Notes under the pieces: model-generated | The model's database searches: none | What the model saw: only the letters and a program-made list of their open reading frames with translations | What the model was told of the DNA's origin: nothing | Translations under genes and position numbers: made by a program | Source: Agapanthus africanus | Taxonomy: Eukaryota > Streptophyta > Magnoliopsida > Asparagales > Amaryllidaceae | Reading direction: 5' to 3' | Length of the DNA stretch: 64,000 nt | Assembly: GCA_030015575.1 (NCBI GenBank) | Contig: JASDDO010000026.1 | Coordinates: 26,800,079-26,864,078 of the forward strand | Part shown: positions 26,301 to 37,177 of the stretch, piece by piece | Layout of the letters: each line of letters starts with the position of its first letter | How positions within the stretch are numbered: position 1 is the stretch's first letter

Positions 26301-26629
26301 CATGGTCGCTGCTAAAAAGAGAGAGAAAAGAAACACTCAGCGTGCACTCTAATTTAGATTAGATTGGTTAATCACTTTATCTAATCAGGATGGCTCCCAC
26401 TGTTTCCTCGAATTCTCCTTCAAAGCTTAAAAGAAGAATTAGTCGGGATCATCTGAAAATCACTCGAGGAGTAATACCTACTTATCAGTAGGAATCAGGA
26501 TCCAAAAATCATCACATGATAACTTGATAGAAGCCATTCAACTCACCACACTTTAGAAGGCATGCGCATGCCTGACAAGTTTCCTGTATGTTTGAAAATC
26601 CCGATGTGGTTTTTGCCCGTCGGATCCAA

Positions 26630-26850
26630 GTGACCTTGGCGAGGTCAACAAGTCAAAGGGTCCTATTCAAGTTCAACCCGTCACTATCTTGATTGAATTA
26701 GACCCACCCGCACATACCCTTAATGAGGTCAACAAGGTTGAGTGACTATCCTAACCAATCCACATATCCATGCGACAGAAAAGTATTACAGAGCTACCGC
26801 ACACTATGCATTGACGAGGTCAACAAACGCAGCACGGATATTAAGCAATA
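26630..26850. repeat. GAGGTCAACAA-spaced degenerate repeats
   Basis: The motif GAGGTCAACAA recurs near 26640, 26727 and 26817 at about 90 bp spacing, with partial similarity between. Confidence 0.6.
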
Positions 26851-26939
26851 CTAATCTGAAATGACTGAGGGCTATGACTGGGTTTTTGGCGAAAAACCTC
26901 TTTAACATAATGAACTTGATATTGTTGAAGGAACCGTGT

Positions 26940-27212
26940 ATTGTTACAAATATATAGTGGCGTAAACTTTTGCTAAAGAGGTCACTCCCTATGAAGAGAT
27001 TTCGGCTCTTTCCTCATCGAATGAGGTGCAGGATATTCCAAACTGAATACCACAATGCAAAGCAGAAGAATCGACTATAGTGAAATTATTACGATGACGC
27101 AAACTATTGCCCAAGAGGTCACTCCCGATGAGGTGATTTCGGCTCTTGCCTCGTCGAATGAGGTGCTGGATATTCTGAACCGAATATCACTGTGCAAAGC
27201 AAAATGAAATGT
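26940..27212. repeat. Tandem duplication, about 150 bp x 2
   Basis: The unit GCGTAAACTTTTGCTAAAGA ... CAATGCAAAGCA (from 26961) recurs as GACGCAAACTATTGCCCAAGA ... TGTGCAAAGCA (from 27098), with shared blocks TTTCGGCTCTT and TCGAATGAGGTGC. Confidence 0.8.
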
Positions 27213-28573
27213 CTGTAATAACAGTTTTCAAAAATTAGTTCCAACAACATCATATAGGTTTGTTTTTCCTTGCATTAATCAAAGTTAACGCAGTCCCATC
27301 AATTAATCCATATCACACCAGAAAAAGGAACGAAAATACAATGTACGTATATGCCATCCGCATTCGCCACGGGGCCCCGTCATGCACCATTAAATTACTT
27401 AATTAACGGAAGAGTGGGGGCTGGACTAGCGCGGATGCAAAACATATACAATATGTACTAGTATATATAAATATATATATAACATTCGTCCCAGGCATGA
27501 TATAAGCAACATCCTAGAATCTCAGCAAGCAACACAGAATGGTGGATAATTATGGAGCCTCATGTTTCATTTGAGCCGCAAATTATACCCGAAGTTCCCT
27601 GTCGTGTGGATAGCCCATGCAATGAAAACCTGGACCCCTATAGCACGAAACGTTATCCGCCAATCCCAGAAGTGAGGCAACCCCAATAAAAAAAGTGAAT
27701 AGGCTACCCAGCATTTCACGGAATATGGTAACTTGAGCACCCCTCCATGGGTCATCCTATACCCCCTATGAGTGCGGCGAATAGCCCGCCAATTCTAGAG
27801 TAATGCCCCCTCCGTCTCAATGCCATGAGATGTGAGCCCGTTGCCCTCTAGAACTCGGTTATTCATGCACTCCATCGCGGGGTAATCTTAGTATAGAAAA
27901 GAAATATATATATAAAATGGCTACATCGAACTCAACCCGGTCGTGCCTCAATAAAAGAATAACAATCTGGCAAAGACGGTTGTCCACATATCGCATGCTC
28001 GTCCTGCAATAACAAATATAAAAATTAATCTGAACTGTACTACTACCATTGCACTGTAGGCTATCCACCACGACAATCCAACTACAATATTAGCACAACT
28101 CAGAACATCAACGTGAATATCACGATCGCAAACCCTTCTAGTCGAATATATAGCAACTAGTCGGGTTGTACCGCTCACTGATATTCACGGTCGCAGATAT
28201 ATTCACATGCACTGATAAACACAAACTTAAAATTTCGATTGACTAAACATTTCCATATTGGCCCCAAATGCAAACCAGCACTCAAACAAATCTGGGCCAA
28301 AATAATACATCCCAAAAATCACATTTCTACATAATAGAGTGCCAGAAGAAATTTGGTACACCATGAACATAAATCCACCGCGGAACCGCGGCCAATGTGC
28401 CTATTATGCGGCGGTTCCGCGGCCATTTATTTAGTCCACGTGCCCAAATTTCTTTAGGTTCTCTAAAATTGCCTGCACGTATTTTTAAGATACACCGAAT
28501 AATTTTTTGAACACTTTTCAAAAACGACAGCAAGCATTCTAAATTGGAATTGTGATTCGAAAAATTGGGCCGA
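27213..28573. other. Unclassified AT-rich segment between copia body and truncated LTR
   Basis: No coding motif. It holds a 12-bp palindrome ACGGGGCCCCGT (about 27369-27380) and a GC-rich hairpin (about 28379-28430). It replaces the part of the copia 5' LTR, PBS and leader that should be here, so it may be a diverged leader or an unrecognised insertion. Confidence 0.4.
28378..28432. repeat. GC-rich inverted repeat
   Basis: CCGCGGAACCGC is repeated inverted as GCGGTTCCGCGG about 25-30 bp on, in an otherwise AT-rich setting. Confidence 0.7.
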
Positions 28574-29268
28574 TCGACATCAACCCCCAATACCGGGAGA
28601 GACGAATCCCTGACGATCCGCTCACTGCCTCCATGTGGCTCGGGACTGTACCTAACTAAAACCTGTTTGCACGAATCCTTTGAGCCGTGGTAGGGTAGTA
28701 ATCAAAGTATAGTGGGAACTCACACGAGACAAATGATGATCTCAGGTCGACAGACTAACCTGTACACATGTCACCCGGGAACTGCTATCTGACAATATGT
28801 ATAATACCAACTAGCATGTTTTCGGCGAGTCCGTTCAGTGTACTCATAATCCAATGAGCACCTGTATACTATCTTAGGTGACTGACCGACACCAATGGCT
28901 TGTGAGACCGGCCACCGCCCTTCGCCGGGGTCTCAATAAGTATATACTAGTCTACTCCGGAGTATCGATGCCTAGTCTTGATACTCCCTCGACTAGGGAC
29001 ATTTAAGGATGTTCTTATAGACTACCCAGCTCCTATGTATATGATCGCCATCATAATGCTGGTAGTCAAGCAAGAATCCTATGGGCTCTATCAATATGTA
29101 ATAGTGATCTGTAATACCACATAAAGCATGTACACGATGATAAAGACAAACCAAATAGTATACTATCATTTTGAGTAAGAATATTCTACCCGTATAGGTC
29201 CTCCCTCAATCATCATAATCGCATGCCTGCGAATTACAATAATTGACTTGAGGGCACTATAGCCAACA
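28574..29268 (-). repeat. Truncated 5' LTR of the copia element
   Basis: 695 bp matching 22562-23255. On the minus strand it starts with intact TGTTGGCTATAGTGCCC. Homology stops abruptly at 28574. Confidence 0.8.
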
Positions 29269-30606
29269 CATTATTGATTTCCCCTTACCCCTAAGGTTAT
29301 GTGTTCAAGTCAGGTATTGATAATATGGAACTAATGCCAACACATGATCAAGCAGGTATAGGTTTTGTCTATGTAGACAACATGTTACATCTGTCAGGAC
29401 AGCAAGTTAGGATTGTCGGCATTAGTAACAAGATCAAAGTATCAAGTCAAGTAGTGTATCAGGGCATGTCATGTGGTGTGTATGTATCAAGTGGACACCA
29501 AATGTAAAACTGTAAACGATATCGGGATCACGGTAAATAGTGTTGATGTCAGGAAGCATATGTGTCAATCTGTAATAACCTATATATATCCACGACTACT
29601 TATGATGTAATCTAGATAATATGTCATGATAATATAATAGTGAAATGACATCAGGGTGTTCCGGCATGTAATTAGATATGCAAATGTCATTACGGATACA
29701 TACGGGTATCGTAAAAAGGTAAAACTATAACATGGGATGCACGATTAAACTACATGTAATATTTTTATTCATATGAATATAAATATAGTAGAATAGCATG
29801 TAGCAAGATAAACTTGTCTGATCGGATCTCATGACGGGGTGCATACGTAACGTTCGATGTCGGGTAAACGTCGCGATGCGAACCACGTGAGTACAGAACT
29901 GAACCAGGCTACCCAAGGATGTGACTATGCTGGATGACGACGACGACTGGGTCGTCTGGATCGTCGACGACGTGCGCGACTCCGGCGATGGCCGGAAATA
30001 ACAAGAATCAAGAAAAGAAAAGAGAAGAATAAGAAAAAGGTGTGGTCTGGGGTGCAAAGTGCTCTGGCTTGGCTCTGGGTTTTGGGACAGAGGAGGCGAG
30101 GGGCGACGACGAGGTGAAGGTCTCCGGCGATGGAGGTCGGGTCGAGGTCGGGCTGTAGGGGTTGCGGGTTCTTGGGTGCAGGGATGAAGGTGATGGTGGT
30201 GGTGGTTGTGGTGTCGGGGGTTTGCAGGGAGGTGAAAAGATGGAGGTGGCGACGAAGGCGGTGGCGACGGTGAGGTCGGCGGTAGAGGTCTGGGTTGCAT
30301 CGGGGAGTTAGGTTCTTGCATTTGGGTCATTGGGGTGTTAGTGCATGGGTGTAGTGGGTTGTGAGGATGAGGGTGAGGAGGTCGAGGTGATGACGTCGAG
30401 GGTGAGGTGGTGAGTTTGGGAGGTCGGCGACGAGGCCAGGGCTCAAACATGGATAGGGTTTTCTGTGGGTTGTGAGCTCGGGAATGGGTTCTCGGGAGAT
30501 GAGAGAGAGGAGCAGAGGAAGAAGAGTGGAGGAGGTGGAGGTGAGGTCGACGAGGGTGAGGATATGGTGAGGGAGGTCATCGTCGACGAAGGCGAAGGTG
30601 GCTAGG
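29269..30606 (-). mobile_element. LTR-A, first fragment (minus strand)
   Basis: Similar to 31366-32600 of LTR-B (for example the GTTATGTGTTCAAGT and ATGCCAACACA.GATCAAGCAGG blocks) and, inverted, to the solo LTR at 9355-12638. A minus-strand 241-codon frame (29725-30450), very rich in Pro, Ser and His, lies in the same place as the Pro/Ser frame of the plus-strand copy (10523-10996). It is probably GC-rich LTR leader and not a gene. The fragment breaks at 30606, where LTR-B inserted. Confidence 0.75.
30602..30606. repeat. Target-site duplication CTAGG (left)
   Basis: Identical to 33592-33596 on the far side of LTR-B. Confidence 0.9.
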
Positions 30607-31195
30607 TGTCACGCCCCGCTTCTCAGAGTACGCTAAGATAGGCACGTGACAGAGCCAACCATGCTACCTGTGGACAAGAAATATCCCTCCACAGTCACAT
30701 TACGGCTGTAGAGATATCAAGAACAATAATCAACAACTATCTAATACATGTCCATGAGCCAGAATAACGAGTCAAGAATAAAATAATGCGGAAGGTAAAA
30801 GATCCAATACAATAATAAACTGGAATGTACGTCCCATAATGCGGGCTCATATCAGGAATGAAATTACTGAAAGGAAACTAAACCAACTAATAACAGGTCC
30901 TCACTGCTCGGCCTGTTGATCAAAGTACTCCTGGATAGCCTGTGATAAGGATAAGGGATCTGGGCCATGCAAAACCCAGACGTTAGTGCGTCATAATAAC
31001 AATAACTCTAAGCAAGCAGGATGCGATGAAATATGCAGGCATGAAGTATAAACAGTAACAGCAACATGAATATAGATCAGTGGATAGAATATATATAGGT
31101 GAAGTGCAGTGAGTAGTCTAAACTGTGACATAGGGTTATCTACTCTAAAATTATTGAAATCAATTAGAGTAATCCTCCATGTAACTCAAAAGATA

Positions 31196-31330
31196 TGTCC
31201 CGTTAACCCCCGGGACCACGTATCAGGTAGTGGGAGTCATGAATTACTCTGTCCCGTTATCCCCCGGGACCACGGATCAAGTAAAAATCATGAATGATTC
31301 TGTCCCGTTATCCCCCGGGACCATGGATCA
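31196..31330. repeat. Tandem repeat, about 55 bp x 3, in LTR-B
   Basis: Three units around CCCGTTA(A/T)CCCCCGGGACCA, each followed by a TATCAGGTA- or GATCAAGTA-type tail and ATGAAT. The core CCCCCGGG is nearly palindromic. Confidence 0.85.
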
Positions 31331-32639
31331 AGTAATACCCTTGTAAGCTACACTTTAGTTTACACTTTTGATTTCCCTATACCCCCAAGGTTATGTGTTC
31401 AAGTTACATATTGGTAAATCTGGAGCTAATGCCAACACAGGATCAAGCAGGTACAGGTTGGTCTGTATAAACAACATGATATGTTCGTAGGGACAACAGG
31501 TCAAGATTATCGGTATTAGTAACAAGATCAGGTAACATGTCAAGCTGTGGTACATCAGGTCATGTCAGGTGGTGTACAAGTATCAAGTGGGTGCTCATAA
31601 TCAAACTGTAATAAGTATGGGTTCCCAAAATCAAGTATGGAGTACTAATATAACAATAAAATGGAATAATGTGATGTGGTATGCCAATAGATATAAATTC
31701 AAAGATATGGATGCACAATTATCAATTAGGGTTACATTTATAGTTCCAATACTAATTAGGATGCACTTTATTAAACATGGGGTGTTAATATCACAGTGTT
31801 ATGTATTAATGTGATATATGGATGCAGTTATATATATTTTAAATGAGATGGATGCAAACGGGTATTCGAAATCAGTAAAACTATAAAAATGGTAATGTGG
31901 GATGTACAACTAAGCAATATGTGATGTAAATATTCCATTGGGTGCAGTATGTTGTAATATAGTATGTAACAAGATAAGTTTTCATGACCTAGATCTGAAA
32001 TGATATGAATGGATGCAAACGGAATACTAAAAGTTATAAAACTAAACATGGGGTGCATGATTTTAAATACAGATATGATATTTATTTAAATAGGTATATA
32101 ATGAGTTATATAGCATGTAGCAAGATTAACTTGCCTCGATGGATCAGGAAATGGATGTGTACGGTACGTCCTATGTCGGTAAAATGTCGCGACGCGCGCA
32201 CGGTACACGGAACGGTTCCAAACAACGCACGAGGGTGATCACGCAAGCAAGGCACTTCCTCTGGGTCGTTTGGATCGTCGACGACGATCCCGGCTCCGGC
32301 GAACTACGAGAATACAAAGATCAAGAATCGAAAAAGAAAAGAAAAGAAAAGAAAAGAAAAGAAAGAGGAAGAGAGGAAGAGGGATTGCTCACTGTGGTTG
32401 CTGTGGATTCAGGGAGATGAGATGGTGCCGAGGGGATGACCGGAGCTCTGGTGATGAGGTGGTTGCTAGGGTTTCGGCTAGGGTTTTGTTCGCTGGGGTT
32501 GGTGCAGGTGAAGGCTCGGGATGCAGAAAAATGGTGGAGGAGGAGATAAGTAGGCTTTTGGGGAGTTGAGGAGTCAATGAGGATTACTAGGGTTAGGGTT
32601 TGAGGAGGTAAAGCTCGAGACGATGGGTTGAGGAAGAAG

Positions 32640-32990
32640 ATGGGAGCTCGGGGTTAAAATAGGAGGAGGAAGTTGAGATATGGGGGGAGAGAGAAAATAT
32701 ATGGGGATCTTGTGAAGGGAGGTGATTGTAACCGAGGGGAGGTGACGGGATTCGAATAACCGCGAGAGGAGAGAGAGAGGAGAGAGATAGAGGGAGAGCG
32801 AGAGGAGAGAGAGATGGAGAATGAACAGTGAGGAGAGATATATTTGGATTTAGTGGGGGGAGAGAGAGTGAGGTCTGCGCGCTTGAGGAGAGAGAAAGAG
32901 AGAAGAAAGAGAGAGGGAGTGGGGCCCAGGCGCAGAGAAGGAAAGAGAGAGAGAGTTTGTTTTGAGGAGTTAAGATTTTTAAATTGAAAA
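32640..32990. repeat. GA-rich tract in LTR-B
   Basis: Runs of GAGAGA and GGAGAGAG, complementary in position to the CT tract of the plus-strand solo LTR. Confidence 0.75.
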
Positions 32991-33591
32991 GATTTTTAGT
33001 TTTTTAATTAAAATTTAAAACTGTCGATTAAAATTAAAGATATTAAATTTAATAAAATTTGAATTTTGGCGGGATACAAAATATTCCAAAACACGCCCGG
33101 GTCGGGTCTAAAAATTCCAATTTAAAATATGAAAAATATGCGACGTCCAAAATTCAAAATGAATGCTCAGGTAACGAAAATGCATACCCCCAAGAACGGA
33201 TGCACGTACGTGCGCGTATCCATCCAAACACGTCTGTTTCACTGAACGGGACGAGAACAAGATGCGCGGATGCTACCACGGGGTTAGGGGTATCATGCAG
33301 GCCAAGTTATGAAATTTTAAATTATTTTACGTGACTTAAAATGTTATATGGTAAAAGATGCAATGCCAGATGAAATGCTAGTATGCAGTATACATGAAAA
33401 TGCACATGTCTATGTAACAAGTCAAGATAATTCATAAACATGAATCAAATAAGTCTCAAGCAAGTGGGTCGGTCGAATGCAATGTAAAATGTAAAATACT
33501 ATTCGCACCCAAAACACGATAAATCAGGAAAAATACCACAATTAAGGAAATACGAGAACTGGAATTGGTATAAATGAACTAGGTTGTTATA

Positions 33592-33925
33592 CTAGGGTTG
33601 GGTTTCTGTTCGCGGAGGCGGGGAAAGTGAGGAAGAGAAGAAAGAGAGAGGTGAGGTTGAGAATATATTAGGTAAAGTAATATATTATATATATTTATAT
33701 GTAAGAGAGGAGAGAGAGGCTGGTGATTTGGAGAGAGAGAGAATTTTTAAAAAATATTTTAGTTATAAAATATATATATTCGTATATAATATGTGATGAA
33801 GTTTTAGTTTAGATTTTAAATATATTATAATATATAATCTAGGGTTTTATAGCTAATACAATAATACTCCGAAAAATGCCCCGTTTGTGTTTAAAAATCT
33901 AGTTTTAAAATACGAATAATATACG
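33592..33925 (-). mobile_element. LTR-A, second fragment
   Basis: It continues LTR-A after the CTAGG duplication (33592-33596): GA-rich then AT-rich. It ends at ATACG (33921-33925), the left TSD of the Tat element. Confidence 0.7.
33921..33925. repeat. Target-site duplication ATACG (left) of the Tat element
   Basis: Identical to 60460-60464. Confidence 0.9.
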
Positions 33926-33972
33926 TGTTTCCTTACAAAAAGGGGCGGGGGAAAGTTCCCCACTAAAACAGC

Positions 33973-33992
33973 CTCACGTGCCCACACGTGAG
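33973..33992. promoter_or_regulatory. G-box hairpin in LTR U3
   Basis: CTCACGTG, loop CCCA, CACGTGAG: a perfect 8-bp stem containing ACGTG cores on both arms. Similar ones follow to about 34215 and again at 35399-35575, and in the 3' LTR. Confidence 0.75.
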
Positions 33993-34748
33993 CACTTATA
34001 TGCAAAGCTTATAGGCCCTGTATTTAAGCAATTGTTAAGCTGAAATTGAGTCTCACGTGTAAGCATGTGAGCGCCTATATGCAAAGCATATAGGCGCTGC
34101 GTTCAAAAAGATGGCAAGACAAAAAAGGGCTTACGTGTTAACACGTGATACACTCATATGCTGTTGCATATAATTGAATAAGCTTAATCCCATTGGGATC
34201 ACGTGCTACACGTGAGTGCTCTTAAAACCTTCGAAACTGATAGAATTAAATTCTAAACAACAGGATTAAAACTATATTTGGAAAATATTTCCTTAGATCT
34301 TTCTAATAAGGAAAGATCCTTCTCTAACAAAGAATCTTGGATGAACTATCTGATCGAATTAAATTCTATGTGAGAAATATTTTCCTGATCATCCTTAAAC
34401 CAGAAAGATCTTCTTTGATAAACGGAGGACCTTTGGATCAAAGATCCAACGATGATCGTATGATAGAATAAAATTCTATAAAAGATATTCATATAAATAA
34501 AATTCTATGATAGAATAAAATTTTAATCTTGTTAAACCAACGAGATATTCATGTGATAGAATTAGATTCTATCTTAGAAAAATATTTCCTAATCTGGTTA
34601 AACAAAAAAAAAAAATAGAAATCCTCTCTGTTAAACAGAGAACCTTTGGATTAAAATCCAAAGGTGAATAAAGTTCACCCTTTGATCAAAAGATCATTCT
34701 TCATCTCTCAATCAGAGATTTGCTAAACGAGATTGATCTTTTCTCCTC

Positions 34749-34760
34749 TCCTATAAATAG
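34749..34760 (+). promoter_or_regulatory. LTR core promoter (TATA box)
   Basis: CCTATAAATAGG, a strong plant TATA box, followed about 30 bp on by a purine-rich stretch where transcription would start. The same sequence lies at 55382-55393 in the 3' LTR. Confidence 0.75.
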
Positions 34761-35969
34761 GAGCAAGAAGGAAAAAAAAGAGAAAAGAGAAGAAGAGAGG
34801 AGAAAAAGAGAGAGACGACCGCAGAGAGAGAGAACTCCCCAGAGACTTAAAGAATATAAAGTGAGAGAATTGAATACTCAAAAGAAAAGACTTGTTTTCT
34901 TGAAACACTAGGTAAAGGAAAAAACAAAAAGACTGTTCTTTGCATCTTTGAGGGTTTAACCCTTCATAGAAGAACTTAGTTCTTACTCTGGTTGAGATCT
35001 GCAGAAGCAGGTCTCCTCACAAGTTGAGAATTTAGTTCTCATCGGAGAGATTCCGTCATGTAGATTCAAAGCCTAGGGGAAAGAATTGAGCTCAAAGAAT
35101 TTAATTCTTACAAAAAAAGACATAGAGGAATTTAATTTCTCTGAAAACTAGGGTTTAACCCTATAAAAAGAAAAGAATTTAATTCTTACAAAATGAGAGG
35201 CATGAGATCCTCCAAACCCTAGGGTCATTAACATGAGATCGAAATCTCCAAACACCAAGAAAGAAAGATTGATGATTAAACGCTATAACGAGGACCATAC
35301 GTGTTTCCCATGAAAGCGCTTAAAAAGAAGAACATGACCATATTTAGTTAAAAAAGAGGAGGGGATAAAACCCAAAAGGCAGTGCCCAACTTTGGGGTGC
35401 CTCACGTGCTCACACGTGAACGCCACAATAACCAAGTGCTTAGCACTTATAAAAGAAAGGGGGAATAGAACCCAGAGAAAAACTCCCACTTTGGGGCGCC
35501 TCACGTGCCCGCACGTGAGCGCCTCCAAAATGCAGTGTTTAACACTGATTCAAAGCCTTACGTGGGAATACGTGAGTGCTAAACATACACCAGTTCTTAG
35601 CATTATGGGAAATCAATTTCAGCCCCAAATTGGCTAAGTCTTCCTGAGGTCAAAACCTCTTTGATCTCCAGATCGATCGAGCCTCCGTGCTCAAGTTTTC
35701 CCAAACTAATCTCAGTCTCAAATATGACTGATGGCCCTTCAACTGATGATATCCAAAACGATATTCATCCCATGTTCCCCTAAGGAAATCTTAGTCTCGA
35801 AATATGACTAATGATTTCTGGGTTGACCATTAACTCATTTTCCGTCAAATAGGGGAATTGGTTCAAGGGTACATCTCTCCATACCTCTAATACATGTCGT
35901 TGTAATTTCTCAACGTCTTCAGAGAAGTGGAGGGTCCCGACAACCAACTGCTTTTGGGTGTATTTCCCA

Positions 35970-36470
35970 GGCGGACCGTAACTTCCTTAAACTAAAACTT
36001 CACCTCAAAAATGGTGACTTATGGACCGCGATGTCCCTAAACTAACAACGGACCGTAACGTCCTTAAACTGAAACTTCACCTCAAAAACGGCGACTTACA
36101 GACCGAAATGTCCTCAAGCTAAACGTTGCCTCCAAAATGGCGACAACGGACCGTAACATTCTTAAACTAAAACTTCACCTCAAAAATGGTGACCTACAGA
36201 CCGAAATATCCTCAAATTAAACGTTGCCTCCAAATTGGCGACAACAGACCGTAACGTCCTTAAACCAAAACCTCACCTCAAAAATGGTGATCTACAGACC
36301 GAAACGTCCTCAAACTACAACTTCTTCTCCAAAACGGCGATAAGGGATCGTGACTTCCTTAAACTAAAATCTCACCTCAAAAATGGTGATCTACAGACCG
36401 AAATGACCTCAAACTACAATTTCGCCTCCAAAATGGCGATAAGGGACCGAAACGTCCTTAAACTAAAACA
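35970..36470 (+). repeat. GTCCTTAAACTAAAAC array in the 5' LTR
   Basis: Alternating short units of the type GGACCG(T)AACGTCCTTAAAC and CACCTCAAAAATGGTGAC / GCCTCCAAAATGGCGAC, about 25 bp each and combined in roughly 50-60 bp or longer periods. Confidence 0.88.
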
Positions 36471-36799
36471 ACAGAGTCCAAGTGCTCTCTTGTTGGATCT
36501 GAAACAAAAATGATCCTAAAACCGTGTTAAGTAGATCTTAGTCTCAAATTGGACTAACGTATCCCTAACAAAAACAAATCGAGCCCCCAAATACTCACAT
36601 ACATTTAAGTCGATCTTGATCTCAAAATAGATCAACGATCCTTAAATCAACCCAAACCCAAATCTAAGATATACAGATTTGGACTAATCCACGCCCTACG
36701 GGCGATAACATAAATTAGTCTCCATATACAATCCACGCGCAACCAAAACAAATAAAAACACACACGACACGAAGTGAACTTCCGGAGCAGGAGAAAGTG

Positions 36800-36818
36800 G
36801 TTATCGCGATGCGATAAC
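36800..36818 (+). ncRNA. Conserved U5 stem-loop (structured element RNA)
   Basis: GTTATCGC, loop GAT, GCGATAAC: a perfect 8-bp stem. It is conserved at 60205-60223 and, with a paired substitution, at 59685-59703. It lies in U5 and so would be near the 5' end of the genomic RNA. Confidence 0.55.
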
Positions 36819-36874
36819 GTAATTAACTGCAGGGGCTTACGCTTGCAGGGAAGAGCGTCCCCACAATCAAAAAA

Positions 36875-36892
36875 CCCCTCGCAAACGAGGGG
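36875..36892 (+). ncRNA. Second U5 stem-loop
   Basis: CCCCTCG, loop CAAA, CGAGGGG. In the solo LTR (59759-59774) the form is CCCCTC-AGAC-GAGGGG. In the 3' LTR (about 60276-60293) the left arm is damaged. Confidence 0.5.
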
Positions 36893-37063
36893 GAATCTGA
36901 CGAAGTCTGCTACAACGGCCGCATCTGTCCAAACTTATGATACACAGTGCCATAAATCAACTTATCATCTTCGGAGAGGTGAACGGGTAAATCCAAACAG
37001 CTCTTCCTCTAAAATTCAAGCAAGACGTCCCGACGTTATGGTCGCGTCTTTCGGCGGAGAACA

Positions 37064-37090
37064 GATTTTGGAACGCCCTGTGGGACCTTT
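37064..37090 (+). promoter_or_regulatory. Probable primer binding site region
   Basis: TTGGAACGCCCTGTGGGACC, just after the LTR, loosely resembles a tRNA-Lys-type PBS (TGGCGCCC..GTGGGG) with mismatches. The assignment to a tRNA is uncertain. Confidence 0.35.
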
Positions 37091-37177
37091 TCCTCTTTCC
37101 ACTCCATACTTCGTGTGTCGTGTTCATGAACAAATCGCGGTTTACTATGGTTGCCCCTGGATTCGAGGTACTAAGAT

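Larger units (their letters stand above)
21318..29268 (-). mobile_element. Decayed Ty1/copia retrotransposon (minus strand), rearranged
   Basis: Two LTR copies lie in the same orientation (to 23255, and 28574-29268), with a minus-strand PPT beside the first and RNase H and RT remnants next to it. This order fits a minus-strand copia element (gag-PR-INT-RT-RH read right to left). The right LTR copy keeps only its first 695 bp, and no PBS is seen, so the 5' end has been deleted or replaced. No matching TSD was found (right flank CATTA). Confidence 0.7.
30607..33591 (-). mobile_element. LTR-B, solo LTR (minus strand, 2985 bp)
   Basis: The plus strand starts TGTCACGCCCCGCTTC and ends TTGTTATA (TGTTACA decayed). 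A perfect 5-bp TSD (CTAGG) and LTR-A sequence on both sides show a clean solo LTR nested in a relative. It holds three tandem copies of a TCCCGTTATCCCCCGGGACC unit (31196-31325), a GA-rich tract (32640-32990), and short frames of no coding character. Confidence 0.88.
33926..37063 (+). repeat. 5' LTR of the Tat element (3138 bp)
   Basis: It starts TGTTTCC (TGTTCCC in the 3' copy) and ends GGAGAACA. U3 carries ACGTG hairpins. A TATA box lies at 34751. R/U5 is long and holds more ACGTG hairpins, a 25-bp-type array and three stem-loops near its end. Frames inside, such as 36235-36513, are set by the array and are not evidence of coding. Confidence 0.9.

Noticed and set aside
29725-30450. 241-codon minus-strand Pro/Ser/His-rich frame
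   Set aside because: It lies in the GC-rich leader part of LTR-A, equivalent to 10523-10996 in the plus copy, but the two protein readings are not well conserved, so selection for coding is not supported.
36235-36513. 92-codon frame with repeated KNGDLQTE-type peptides in the 5' LTR, and its twin in the 3' LTR (56912-57190)
   Set aside because: The frame follows a DNA array whose units happen to avoid stops. The same units elsewhere are out of frame or non-coding, and there is no start context or domain.
36871-36895. Rho-independent terminator-like stem with A/T run
   Set aside because: Such terminators do not apply to a plant Pol II element; it is treated as a U5 RNA stem-loop.
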